A stretch of 23,487 bases of DNA from Candidatus Pelagibacterales bacterium. Its GTDB lineage: Bacteria; Pseudomonadota; Alphaproteobacteria; Pelagibacterales; AG-422-B15. This document shows, piece after piece, positions 1 through 8,587 of this stretch. Below the pieces are notes generated by a model. That model did no database searches, was not told where the DNA came from, and was given only the letters and a program-made list of their open reading frames with translations. Made by a program: the position numbers and the translations under genes. Numbering within the stretch: position 1 is the stretch's first letter; each line of letters starts with the position of its first letter. The stretch spans positions 1-23,487 of the forward strand of contig JADHQX010000006.1 of assembly GCA_016777745.1 (NCBI GenBank). Reading direction: 5' to 3'.

Positions 1-778
1 CATCAATATTTCTTAAGCAAATTACTCTTGCGTGCAGCATTGCTAATGTCCAAGGATAACACCAACCATTGCAATGAAACATTGGGACAACACATAAAAA
101 ATTTAATTTGTTAGGCATATTCCAAGCTGTGGCGCTACCTGTTGACATCAAATATGAGCCTCTGTGATGATAAACTACTCCTTTTGGGTTTCCAGTAGTT
201 CCAGACGTGTACCCTAATGAAATCGCTTCCCATTCATCTTTTGGTTTTTTCCATTCATAATTTTCATTACCTGTGTTTAAGAAATTTTCATATTCAAGTT
301 CTCCTATTTTTTTGAAAGAACTTGTATCTATATCTTGGTCCTCAATATCAATAATTGTAATTTTATTTTTAACATTCTTTAAAGCCTTCTCAATTACATC
401 ATGAAATTGTCTATCTACAATTAAGACCTTTGCATCACTATGTTGTAAAATATAACTTACTGTATTGGGGTCTAGTCTTGTATTGATTGCATTAATTACT
501 GCCCCCACCATCGGTATTGAATAATGTGCTTCAAAAATTTCTGGTGTATTGAATGCCATTATGGAAACTGTGTCTCCAGTTTTTACACCCAATTTATCTA
601 ATGCGCTGGCAAACTTAACACATCTTTTATAAACTTCTTCCCAAGTATACGATCTACTTTCATAAATTAAGGCTTCATAATTTGGATATATATCTTTAGT
701 TCTTTCTAAAAACGTTAAAGGAGAAAGAGGAACATAATTAGCTTCATTTTTATCTAAATTTGTATCGTAATGACTCAT
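1..778 (-). CDS. AMP-dependent acyl-CoA ligase, partial (3' end beyond left edge)
   Basis: Partial gene: 259 residues are visible from the ATG at 778 before the window edge; the family is about 540 residues long. It should activate a carboxylic acid to its CoA thioester through an acyl-adenylate. The AMP-binding P-loop YTSGTTGNPKG lies at residues 190-200, followed by MFHCNGW at about 233-239, a segment typical of medium/short-chain acyl-activating enzymes and DmdB-type (methylmercaptopropionate-CoA) ligases. The C-terminal adenylate-forming motifs are not in the window. The start lies 1 bp after the stop of the upstream acyl-CoA dehydrogenase (TAATATG), so translation is probably coupled, and it is the last visible gene of the 4766-to-1 minus-strand cluster. 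The family is clear. The substrate (fatty acid, branched acid or methylthiopropionate) is not. Confidence 0.9.
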   Translation of the reverse strand, partial: MSHYDTNLDKNEANYVPLSPLTFLERTKDIYPNYEALIYESRSYTWEEVYKRCVKFASALDKLGVKTGDTVSIMAFNTPEIFEAHYSIPMVGAVINAINTRLDPNTVSYILQHSDAKVLIVDRQFHDVIEKALKNVKNKITIIDIEDQDIDTSSFKKIGELEYENFLNTGNENYEWKKPKDEWEAISLGYTSGTTGNPKGVVYHHRGSYLMSTGSATAWNMPNKLNFLCVVPMFHCNGWCYPWTLAMLHARVICLRNID

Positions 779-779
779 A

Positions 780-2543
780 TTAACTGAATTTAAAATTCAT
801 TATATAGTCACTTCCTGATGTAGCTGTTTTAAAATGATTTTCGGCTCTTGGTAAAACTCTTTTAAAATAAAATTGTGCAGTTTGAATTTTATCTTCATAA
901 AAACTTTTATTACTATCGTATTCTTTAAAACTTACTTCTAAAACTTTTATCCATGCATGTGCTGTTGCAACAAAACCTAGCGCTTTTAAATAATCATTAC
1001 AAGCTGCACTGGCATCATCTTTTGAATTTTGGATTTTATCTTTAATCCAAGATGTAAATTCTTCTAAGATCTTTATTTGAAAGTTTAGATCATTAATAAA
1101 TGGCTTCATTTCGTCCATCTCTAAATCAATTTCTGTTTTTATTAAATCTAGATATTTATTAATTATATCACCATTTTTATTAACTAATTTACGAAAAACC
1201 AAATCAGCTGCCTGAACGGAGTTTGTACCTTCATAGATTGGAGTAATTCTATTATCTCTATACAATTGTTCTATACCTTGGTCTTGTGTAAAGCCATAGC
1301 CACCATGAATCTGCATTGCATCACTTGTTATTTCCATGGCCAAATCAGTAAATAATGATTTAACTACTGGTGTTAGCAAAGAAACAAAATCTGAAGCTTC
1401 TTGTTTAATTTTTTCATCAGAATGGTAGAGACTAACTTCTGTTTGCTGTGATAACCAAAAACCTAACGCTCTCTCCCCTTCGATAATAGACTTCATGTTT
1501 AGCAGTGATCGTTTTATGTCAGCATGCTCAATAATATAATCAGCCCCATTTGTAGATTTAGTATTATTAGATTTGCCTTGTTTTCTTTCTTTTGCATAAG
1601 TTACTGAATTTTGATAAGCAATTTCAGATATTCCTAAACCTTGGATTCCAACGAGAATTCTTTCTAAATTCATCATAGTAAACATTTGGTTGAGACCTTT
1701 ATTTTTTGGTCCAATCATGTATCCAACTGCATCATCAAAGTTTAAAACACATGTAGCCGAACCTTTAATTCCCATTTTATGTTCTACTGATCCTGTGGAA
1801 ACTCCATTTCTTGAGCCAACAGATCCATCCTCTTTAACTAGGAATTTTGGAACAAGAAATAAGCTTATTCCTTTTGTTCCAGCTGGAGAGTCTACTGATC
1901 TTGCAATAACAAGATGGATAATATTATCTGTTAAATCATGGTCACCAGAAGTTATAAATATTTTTTGTCCAGTAATTTTATAAGTACCATCAGGTTGCTC
2001 AACTGCTTTTGTCTTCAACATTCCTAAATCTGTTCCACACACTGGTTCTGTTAAGCACATTGTGCCACTCCACTTACCTTCAACCATTTTTGGAAGATAT
2101 TTATCCTTCATTTCATCAGTTGCATGGTGTGAAATACAATTGTAGGCACCAATAGTTAATTCACTATAAAGTTTAAAAGAGAGGCAGGTTGCAGATAACA
2201 TTTCATCAAAAAATGCACTTACAGTTTTAGGCATTCCTTGACCACCATATTTAGGATCACAAGATAAAGATACCCAGCCATCTTCTATATATTTCGTATA
2301 TGCTTCTTTATATCCTGGTGGAGTTCTAACAACACCATTTTCTAAAATTGCAGGATTTTCATCTCCTGATTTTGCTAATGGCAGTATAAGATTTTGGTTT
2401 ATTTTTGCAGCTTCTTCTAAAATATCTTTTACTAACTCTGAATTAACCTCTTTATATTTTTCAATCTCATTATAATTTTTATTGTTTCTTAGTTTGTCAA
2501 AAAGAAACATCATATCTTCTACGGGTGCATTATAGATTGGCAT
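780..2543 (-). CDS. FAD-dependent acyl-CoA dehydrogenase, DmdC/FadE-type long form
   Basis: 587 residues, the length of the long acyl-CoA dehydrogenases that include DmdC (3-methylmercaptopropionyl-CoA dehydrogenase) rather than the short ~380-residue type. It should introduce a 2,3-double bond into an acyl-CoA and pass electrons to electron-transfer flavoprotein. Visible landmarks are the N-terminal MPIYNAP start typical of this subfamily, the flavin-contact segment LTEPVCGTDLG (164-174), KITGQKIFITSGDHD (189-203), GGYGFTQDQGIEQLYRD (414-430) and the ITPIYEGTN segment, whose Glu438 sits where the catalytic base is expected. A C-terminal extension of about 120 residues follows. The ATG directly abuts the stop of the hydroxyacyl-CoA dehydrogenase gene (TAAATG, gap 0). 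Family assignment is secure. DmdC activity versus ordinary beta-oxidation cannot be decided from sequence alone. Confidence 0.93.
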   Translation of the reverse strand: MPIYNAPVEDMMFLFDKLRNNKNYNEIEKYKEVNSELVKDILEEAAKINQNLILPLAKSGDENPAILENGVVRTPPGYKEAYTKYIEDGWVSLSCDPKYGGQGMPKTVSAFFDEMLSATCLSFKLYSELTIGAYNCISHHATDEMKDKYLPKMVEGKWSGTMCLTEPVCGTDLGMLKTKAVEQPDGTYKITGQKIFITSGDHDLTDNIIHLVIARSVDSPAGTKGISLFLVPKFLVKEDGSVGSRNGVSTGSVEHKMGIKGSATCVLNFDDAVGYMIGPKNKGLNQMFTMMNLERILVGIQGLGISEIAYQNSVTYAKERKQGKSNNTKSTNGADYIIEHADIKRSLLNMKSIIEGERALGFWLSQQTEVSLYHSDEKIKQEASDFVSLLTPVVKSLFTDLAMEITSDAMQIHGGYGFTQDQGIEQLYRDNRITPIYEGTNSVQAADLVFRKLVNKNGDIINKYLDLIKTEIDLEMDEMKPFINDLNFQIKILEEFTSWIKDKIQNSKDDASAACNDYLKALGFVATAHAWIKVLEVSFKEYDSNKSFYEDKIQTAQFYFKRVLPRAENHFKTATSGSDYIMNFKFS

Positions 2544-4766
2544 TTAATTTACTAAAGGTTTTCCTGTTGTTAAAGTATGTTTAATTCTATCTTGTGTTTC
2601 TTTTGTTTCAATCAATGTCATAAAAGCATTTAGCTCCAGTTTAAACAAATCTTCTTCAGATAAAGTCTTGTCTATTGTGGTGTCTCCTCCACTTAGAACA
2701 TTTGCTAACTCTGATGCAACTTTCATTCCATGGTCTAGAATTACTTTTTCATTATATAATTTATCTAAAAGCTTAATCATTTCATCTTTTACAACTTTTC
2801 CTGGAAGGTTAAATGTATTTTCAGCTGGAGGTTTAAAGTCTCTATTTTCTTCTAAAATTTTCCTTGAAACTTCTAGTAAGCTATTTCTACTCATTATCTT
2901 CTTATCCTCTGATCTTAAATATTTCATAGGTTCAGCTTCAACTGGAGAAGTTGCAGTTTTACCATATCCTATAATATCAAATACCTTTAATGGAGCATAG
3001 TGAGGATCATTTTTAGCTTCTTCAGTTTCTAACCATCTTGCTAACATCTCTTTACATCCTCCACCAGCTGGAATTAATCCAACCATTGTCTCAACCAAGC
3101 CTATAACAATATTAGTGTGTGATGCTACAAAATTACTATGAACTAAAACTTCAAAGCCTCCTCCTAATGTTAAGCCTGATGGCGCTGATACAACAGGATG
3201 ATCAGAATACTTAAGATTTTTACATGTTTCCTGAAAATATCTTACAAATTTTTCTATAGATTTAAAGTCCCCTTTTTCAGCAAATTCCATTGTATAGCTC
3301 AAATTAACCCCGGCTGAAAACTGCATACTTTCATTGATTATTATTAATGGTTTATCAGTGGCTTTTTTTAGAGCATCCATTGAGTTATAATCAAGTGCAT
3401 TAGCCTTAGTTGTAAATTCAACAATGTTATAATCTTTAAATCGATAAATTTTTGCTGAACTATTCCCATCAATATTGGTGGCTGTCTTTTTAACTTTTCC
3501 TAAGGTTTCAATATCTGTATATTTTTGTCTTACCCCATGAAACTTTTCATTTTTTGTTACAGCTAAATCTTCTAAAAACTTATTTCCTTTATAATTTTCT
3601 ATTTTATTAAAGAAATTATTAACTCCAATTTCCTCAAGCATTTCAAAAGGGCCTTTATTCCAATTGAAACCTAATCTCATCGCTTCATCTATGTCATTAA
3701 ACTCATCAGTTATTTCTGGAACTAATGATGAGGCGTATTTAATTATTTTTGAAATTACAGACCATGCATAATCTCCATACTTATCTTTTCTATTAATTAA
3801 ACTTTGTAAGCCTGGTTTATCAAATTTAATATTTATTTTTTTTGTTGGAGAGTATTCAGCTGTTTCTAAGTTAATCGCTTCTAAAATTTTCTTATTTTCA
3901 ACTTTATTCATTCTGTAAAAGCCACCTTTGCCTTTACGTCCAGTGTAGCCAGTTTCTATTAATTTTTTAACTAGCGGTATTTCTTTGGCTACTTCTTGGA
4001 ATTCATCCTCTTTTGAAAGTTCTTTTATAAAACTATTAAGCACATCTGCCATTAGATCTATTCCTATTAAATCATATAATCCAAATACTCCTGTCTTGGG
4101 AATCCCCATTGGTCTTCCAAAAATAGCATCTGCCTCTTCGATGGAAAGTTTCATTCTAAAAGCTTCAGTCATTGCTACTTGCATCGCATAAACTCCTATT
4201 CTGTTTCCTAAAAAACCAGGAGTATCATTACAAACAATAGAGCCTTTTCCTAAATCTTCTTCACAAAATTTTTTTAAAAAATTAATTTTTGCAAGATCAT
4301 TATTTTCACTTTTAACAATCTCTAGTAAATCCATATATCTCACAGGATTGAAAAAGTGAGTTATACAAAAATCTTTTTTATCTTCTGTAGATAATTTTTC
4401 TGATAGAATGCTAATTGGTATGGACGAAGTGTTAGACGATACTATTGATCCTGCTTTTCTTTCTTTAAAAATTTTTTCATAAATTTGATGCTTAATATCT
4501 ATTCTTTCAACCACAGCTTCCACAATCCAGTCTGCTTCGTTAACTAAATTAAAGTTATCAGTAATGTTTCCAACATTAATATTATTAATTTTTGATTTAT
4601 CAATTAATAGTGGTGGTCTAGATTTTTGAATTCTTTCACGAGCTTTTTCACTTATTTCAGTAGTTAAGTCTAATAGTGTGACTGGAATATTGGCATTACA
4701 TAATTGTGCTGCAATACCACTGCCCATTGTACCCGAACCTATAACTACTACTTTTTTAATTTCCAT
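2544..4766 (-). CDS. Bifunctional 3-hydroxyacyl-CoA dehydrogenase / enoyl-CoA hydratase, FadN-like domain order
   Basis: 740 residues with the dehydrogenase first and the hydratase last. This is the order of Bacillus FadN and the reverse of FadB/FadJ. The N-terminal Rossmann motif GSGTMGSGIA (10-19), THFFNP with likely catalytic His137, partner Glu149 and DTPGFLGNRI (181-190) define the NAD-dependent 3-hydroxyacyl-CoA dehydrogenase; a second HAD helical domain spans about 325-415. A crotonase-fold domain begins near 440: GGGFE (Glu539) and LVETMVGLIPAGGG (Glu559) carry both glutamates expected for hydratase activity. It should hydrate a 2-enoyl-CoA and oxidise the 3-hydroxyacyl-CoA. It is the first gene of the three-gene minus-strand cluster. 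No thiolase is in this cluster, but one lies at 18373-19497 on the other strand. The start is only 32 bp from the divergent transporter gene. Confidence 0.93.
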   Translation of the reverse strand: MEIKKVVVIGSGTMGSGIAAQLCNANIPVTLLDLTTEISEKARERIQKSRPPLLIDKSKINNINVGNITDNFNLVNEADWIVEAVVERIDIKHQIYEKIFKERKAGSIVSSNTSSIPISILSEKLSTEDKKDFCITHFFNPVRYMDLLEIVKSENNDLAKINFLKKFCEEDLGKGSIVCNDTPGFLGNRIGVYAMQVAMTEAFRMKLSIEEADAIFGRPMGIPKTGVFGLYDLIGIDLMADVLNSFIKELSKEDEFQEVAKEIPLVKKLIETGYTGRKGKGGFYRMNKVENKKILEAINLETAEYSPTKKINIKFDKPGLQSLINRKDKYGDYAWSVISKIIKYASSLVPEITDEFNDIDEAMRLGFNWNKGPFEMLEEIGVNNFFNKIENYKGNKFLEDLAVTKNEKFHGVRQKYTDIETLGKVKKTATNIDGNSSAKIYRFKDYNIVEFTTKANALDYNSMDALKKATDKPLIIINESMQFSAGVNLSYTMEFAEKGDFKSIEKFVRYFQETCKNLKYSDHPVVSAPSGLTLGGGFEVLVHSNFVASHTNIVIGLVETMVGLIPAGGGCKEMLARWLETEEAKNDPHYAPLKVFDIIGYGKTATSPVEAEPMKYLRSEDKKIMSRNSLLEVSRKILEENRDFKPPAENTFNLPGKVVKDEMIKLLDKLYNEKVILDHGMKVASELANVLSGGDTTIDKTLSEEDLFKLELNAFMTLIETKETQDRIKHTLTTGKPLVN

Positions 4767-4798
4767 AATTTAGAGAAAACTTATATTGAATTATTTAA

Positions 4799-5647
4799 AT
4801 GAGGGCAATAATTTTAAATTTAATAGCACACACAGTGATTCCATTGAACTATGCTATTGCAAAATATTTATCTACAGAAATTCCTATTTTTCAAATAATT
4901 TGGGCGCGACATTGTTTTACAGTTTTGTTGTCTTTGCCTATCCTATTTTTTTTTTTTAAAAGAAATTTTGTTTGGACAGAAAAACCTAAACTTCAATTAA
5001 TAAGGGGTTTACTTTTACTTGGTACAAACATTTGTTTTTATTATGCTGTCTCTCACATTTCACTTTCAAAAGCACTTACATTAACTTTTATCTCTCCTTT
5101 AGTTGTGACTGTATTTTCTTCGATTTTTTTATCTGAAAAGATTGGAATAAAAAGATGGAGTGCAGTTGTAGTTGGATTTACTGGCGCAATAGTTGTTATT
5201 AGACCTGGATATATACCATTAGATATGGGAAGTTTAGCTGCTCTATCTTCAGGAACTATGTATGCCTTTTATTTAATCACAACTCGCAAGCTAAGTATTT
5301 CTGACAACTCTATGTTGACACTTTTAATTACTGGATTGATTGGATCTTTTGTAATGTCTTTTACAATTCCTTTTGTTTGGGTTTCGCCCACTTTAGATCA
5401 ATGGCTTTTACTTTCTTTAATAGGAGTTGTAACTCTTGTTGGTCATTTTTTATTAATATTATCTTTCAAATATGCTGAAGCATCAAAATTAGCACCCATT
5501 AGTTATTTTGAAGTTGTGACTAATACAGTTTATGGATATTTTTTATTTAATCACTTTCCTGATAATTGGACTCTTGTTGGGTTAGTTATAATTATTTCTA
5601 GTGGTCTTTTTGTATTCTATCGAGAAAGAAAACTTGGAATTGTTTAA
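4799..5647 (+). CDS. EamA/DMT-family membrane transporter
   Basis: 282 residues, almost entirely hydrophobic, with a pattern consistent with ten transmembrane helices in two EamA repeats. Family landmarks are an early Pro-rich helix after IFQIIWARH, a kinked segment ending IVVIRPG (repeat 1 end), and ALSSGTMYAFYLITTRKLS opening the second repeat. Drug/metabolite transporters of this type usually move amino acids, small carboxylates or other metabolites across the inner membrane; the substrate cannot be predicted. The ATG at 4799 has no Shine-Dalgarno sequence, and the divergent fad-type cluster starts 32 bp away, so the promoters must overlap the coding sequences. The stop is 9 bp from the convergent ABC ATPase stop. 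A run of 12 T (4946-4957) inside the gene encodes four Phe. Confidence 0.88.
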   Translation: MRAIILNLIAHTVIPLNYAIAKYLSTEIPIFQIIWARHCFTVLLSLPILFFFFKRNFVWTEKPKLQLIRGLLLLGTNICFYYAVSHISLSKALTLTFISPLVVTVFSSIFLSEKIGIKRWSAVVVGFTGAIVVIRPGYIPLDMGSLAALSSGTMYAFYLITTRKLSISDNSMLTLLITGLIGSFVMSFTIPFVWVSPTLDQWLLLSLIGVVTLVGHFLLILSFKYAEASKLAPISYFEVVTNTVYGYFLFNHFPDNWTLVGLVIIISSGLFVFYRERKLGIV

Positions 5648-5656
5648 ATAATTTTC

Positions 5657-7684
5657 TTACAAAGCCTGTTGTGCTTTTAAGTCCTTTATATCTATATGGC
5701 ATCTAATGGCATTACCATTTTCTCCAATTTGCCATGGCGGTGTTTCATTTTTACATTTATCACCTACTATTCGTGGACACCTACCTTGAAAACAGCATCC
5801 AATTTCAGGTGGTTTTTCCTCAACTATATCTTCAGCAACTAACTTTGGCTTAATATCTGGATCAGGCTCGAGCACAGCACCTATTAAAACTTCTGTATAA
5901 GGATGAGAGGGAAATTGATAAACATTTTTTGATGGTCCAATTTCACATAACCTTCCTTGATATAAAACAGCAACTCTATCACTAATAGCCTTAACAACCG
6001 CAAGATCGTGTGAAACAAATATATAAGTAGTTCCAGACTCTTCTTTTAGTTTTTGCAATAAATCTAATACTGCTGCTTGAACTGAAACATCTAAAGCAGA
6101 AGTTACCTCATCACATAAAATGATATCTGGTTTTGCTGCAAAAGCTCTAGCAACAGCTATTCTTTGTTTTTCACCACCAGACAGCTGTCTAGGATATCTG
6201 CTCATATAAAATGCACCAAGCCTAACTTTATTGAGTAACTCAACAATACTAGATTTGAGTTTGCTGCCTGTTAAACCAAAATATAATTTCAAGGGTTGGG
6301 ATAATATTTGTTCAACAGTATGATTGGGATTCAATGACTCATCTGGGTTTTGAAAAATTAATTGGATTGATCTAAGATCTTCTGAACTTCTTTCTTTTAA
6401 ATCATCTGATAATATATTTTCTTTATTAAATGTAATATTGCCATCTTTAGTTTTTAATAATCCGGCAATTGATTTCAAAATTGTAGATTTACCACTGCCA
6501 GACTCTCCAACTAATGCAATAGTTTCACCTTTATTTATATTGATATTTATATCCTTTACAGTTGGATTAGAATCCGTAACTTTATTTAAGAATTGGTCTA
6601 AAATGCCTTGTTTTGCATAAGATATAGAAACCTCTTTTAACTTCAAAATTTCATCAATCTTAATTTCTTTATTTGATTGAGTGTTTGTTTTTTTTTCATT
6701 TTTTTGTGAAATTAATTCAGAATGATGAAAGCACCTCACACTAGTGTCTATCTCTGGAATATATTCTAGTTGAGGAACATTAACTTTACATTTATTATCT
6801 GAAAAATCACACCTATCATAAAAGGTACATCCATCTCCCACATGGCCTGGCTGAGGTTGGCTACCTGGCATAGAGTCTGGAAGGCCTGATAAAGAAAGTT
6901 TTGGAATAGATTTTAATAATCCGTATGTGTAAGGATGAATTGGTTCTTTTAAAATTTTTCTGACTGGCCCTTCTAATACTATTTCACCAGCATACATTAC
7001 AATTACTCTGTCACAAACTTGCGCTATAGCACCAAGATCATGACTAACATAAACCATTGATGTTCCAGTATCTTTAGCTATATCTTTTAAAAGTTCCAAA
7101 ACATGAGCTTGAGTAGTTACATCTAATCCAGTAGTTGGTTCATCAAGTAATAATAGCTCAGGGTTTCCAGCAAGTGCCATGGCAACAGCAACACGCTGTT
7201 GTTGTCCACCTGAAAGCTCATGAGGATATCTTAAAGCCATAATTTTTGGTGAAGGTAGTCTAACTTTATTTAATAATTCAGAAATTTTTTCTTCTATCTC
7301 AGTCTTGCTTAAATTAGTATGAAGTCTAAGAGCCTCTTCTATTTGATATCCAATTTTAAGATTGGGTGTTAACGCCTGACCAGCATTTTGAGGTATCATC
7401 GCAATTTTTCTTCCTCTTACCTTTTCTAGCTCTCTACTATTCATATTAAGTAAATTTGAAGATTTAAACAAACATTCTCCACTAGTAGTAAATAAACCAT
7501 TCTTAATATAGCCCATCATTGCTAATGCAAGAGTGCTTTTTCCAGAACCAGACTCTCCCACTATGCCTACAGTTTCACCCTTTTTAATATTTGTGCTTAT
7601 ATTTCTTAGAATTGATATTTGTTTACCTTTTTGGCTTTTAAAGCCTATTGATAAATTTTTAATTATTTGAATGTGGTTTTTCAT
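5657..7684 (-). CDS. Fused dipeptide/oligopeptide ABC transporter ATPase (DppD-DppF in one chain)
   Basis: 675 residues holding two complete ABC ATPases. Domain 1: Walker A GESGSGKST (43-51), signature LSGGQQQR (157-164), Walker B LLLLDEP (177-183). Domain 2: Walker A 393-401, LSGGEKQR (501-508), Walker B IILCDE (521-526). Each is followed by the oligopeptide-importer C-terminal region with a Cys cluster: C286/C292/C299/C318 and C630/C631/C636/C644/C662. In some DppD-type proteins such cysteines hold an iron-sulfur cluster. The protein would drive import together with the two permeases and the binding protein encoded upstream. I chose the ATG at 7684, 4 bp after the dppC-like stop. An in-frame TTG at 7717 would add 11 residues and overlap that gene by 29 bp. 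It is the last gene of the transporter operon. Confidence 0.93.
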   Translation of the reverse strand: MKNHIQIIKNLSIGFKSQKGKQISILRNISTNIKKGETVGIVGESGSGKSTLALAMMGYIKNGLFTTSGECLFKSSNLLNMNSRELEKVRGRKIAMIPQNAGQALTPNLKIGYQIEEALRLHTNLSKTEIEEKISELLNKVRLPSPKIMALRYPHELSGGQQQRVAVAMALAGNPELLLLDEPTTGLDVTTQAHVLELLKDIAKDTGTSMVYVSHDLGAIAQVCDRVIVMYAGEIVLEGPVRKILKEPIHPYTYGLLKSIPKLSLSGLPDSMPGSQPQPGHVGDGCTFYDRCDFSDNKCKVNVPQLEYIPEIDTSVRCFHHSELISQKNEKKTNTQSNKEIKIDEILKLKEVSISYAKQGILDQFLNKVTDSNPTVKDINININKGETIALVGESGSGKSTILKSIAGLLKTKDGNITFNKENILSDDLKERSSEDLRSIQLIFQNPDESLNPNHTVEQILSQPLKLYFGLTGSKLKSSIVELLNKVRLGAFYMSRYPRQLSGGEKQRIAVARAFAAKPDIILCDEVTSALDVSVQAAVLDLLQKLKEESGTTYIFVSHDLAVVKAISDRVAVLYQGRLCEIGPSKNVYQFPSHPYTEVLIGAVLEPDPDIKPKLVAEDIVEEKPPEIGCCFQGRCPRIVGDKCKNETPPWQIGENGNAIRCHIDIKDLKAQQAL

Positions 7685-7688
7685 AATA

Positions 7689-8585
7689 TTAAACTGGAGC
7701 TTTGGTTGATCTATCAATGCCTAATGCTTTAGCAAAAGCATCTGCTGTTAGGTTTATTCCTATAATTAATGTACTTAATCCTACTATTGGCGAAATTACT
7801 GCCCACCACGCAAAAGACATTAGTCCTCTTGCATTGGATATCATTAACCCCCAGTCAGGTGTGGGTGGACTTACACCAAAACCTAAAAATGATAGAGAGC
7901 TAAATCCAAGTAACATCCATGACCATCTCATAGCTCCCTCAACTAAAATAGCATCTCTAACATTAGGTAATATTTCGTTCCAAATAATTGAAAGATTGCT
8001 GTGTCCTCTAGCTTTAGCAGACACAATGAAGTCTTTTGCAATTACGTCATGTGTGGCTGCTCTAGCAACTCTTACTATTCCTTTTCCATAAAAAAAACCA
8101 AGTGCCGGTATTAATACTTCGATCGATGTACCTAGAAGAGACACAATTAATAGCATGGCCAATATCCATGGTATTGATAAAAATGCATCAACTATTCTCA
8201 TTACTATGTCATCAATTCTACCCCCAACTAATCCACAAAAAATTCCTAAAAGACCACCCCACAAAAGAGCAATAATTGAACCAAAAAAAGTTACTGTAAG
8301 AGCGGTTCTTCCTCCTAATATAGTCCTAGTAAAAACATCCCTACCCAAACTGTCTGTTCCAAACCAAAATTCTAATGATGGTGGTTGTAACATTAATGAA
8401 GAATTAATTGACTTGTAGTCATAAGGTGCAAACCATGGACTAGTGACAGCTAACACTACATGAAAAATTAAAATTGCTAAGCCAATGAAACCAGATGGTT
8501 TTGAAGCCATTGTTGATAATATCTCTAAAACTTTTGCTAAAGAACTTTTAGGTTTTTCTTCAAAGATATCTTTATTAGTTTCCAT
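7689..8585 (-). CDS. Oligopeptide-type ABC transporter permease, DppC-like
   Basis: 298 residues, usual length for DppC/OppC. A cytoplasmic N-terminus is followed by a first membrane helix (about 33-52), a periplasmic loop with the hallmark FGTDSLGRDVFTR segment (about 75-87), then five further hydrophobic segments forming the BPD_transp_1 domain. The EAA coupling loop is visible as SAKARGHSNLSIIWNEILPN (about 189-208), which should dock on one ATPase domain. It forms the membrane channel with the DppB-like permease, whose stop lies 2 bp upstream of this ATG. Substrate specificity lies mostly in the binding protein and is not evident here. Confidence 0.94.
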   Translation of the reverse strand: METNKDIFEEKPKSSLAKVLEILSTMASKPSGFIGLAILIFHVVLAVTSPWFAPYDYKSINSSLMLQPPSLEFWFGTDSLGRDVFTRTILGGRTALTVTFFGSIIALLWGGLLGIFCGLVGGRIDDIVMRIVDAFLSIPWILAMLLIVSLLGTSIEVLIPALGFFYGKGIVRVARAATHDVIAKDFIVSAKARGHSNLSIIWNEILPNVRDAILVEGAMRWSWMLLGFSSLSFLGFGVSPPTPDWGLMISNARGLMSFAWWAVISPIVGLSTLIIGINLTADAFAKALGIDRSTKAPV

Positions 8586-8587
8586 AT

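Noticed and set aside
1690..1983. A 97-codon plus-strand open frame
   Set aside because: Antisense shadow of the acyl-CoA dehydrogenase flavin domain.
7685..7717. TTG start at 7717 for the fused ATPase
   Set aside because: It would overlap the permease gene by 29 bp and add an unconserved leader; ATG 7684 gives a normal N-terminus.
7702..8091. A 129-codon plus-strand open frame
   Set aside because: Antisense to the DppC-like permease, low-complexity translation and no start signals.
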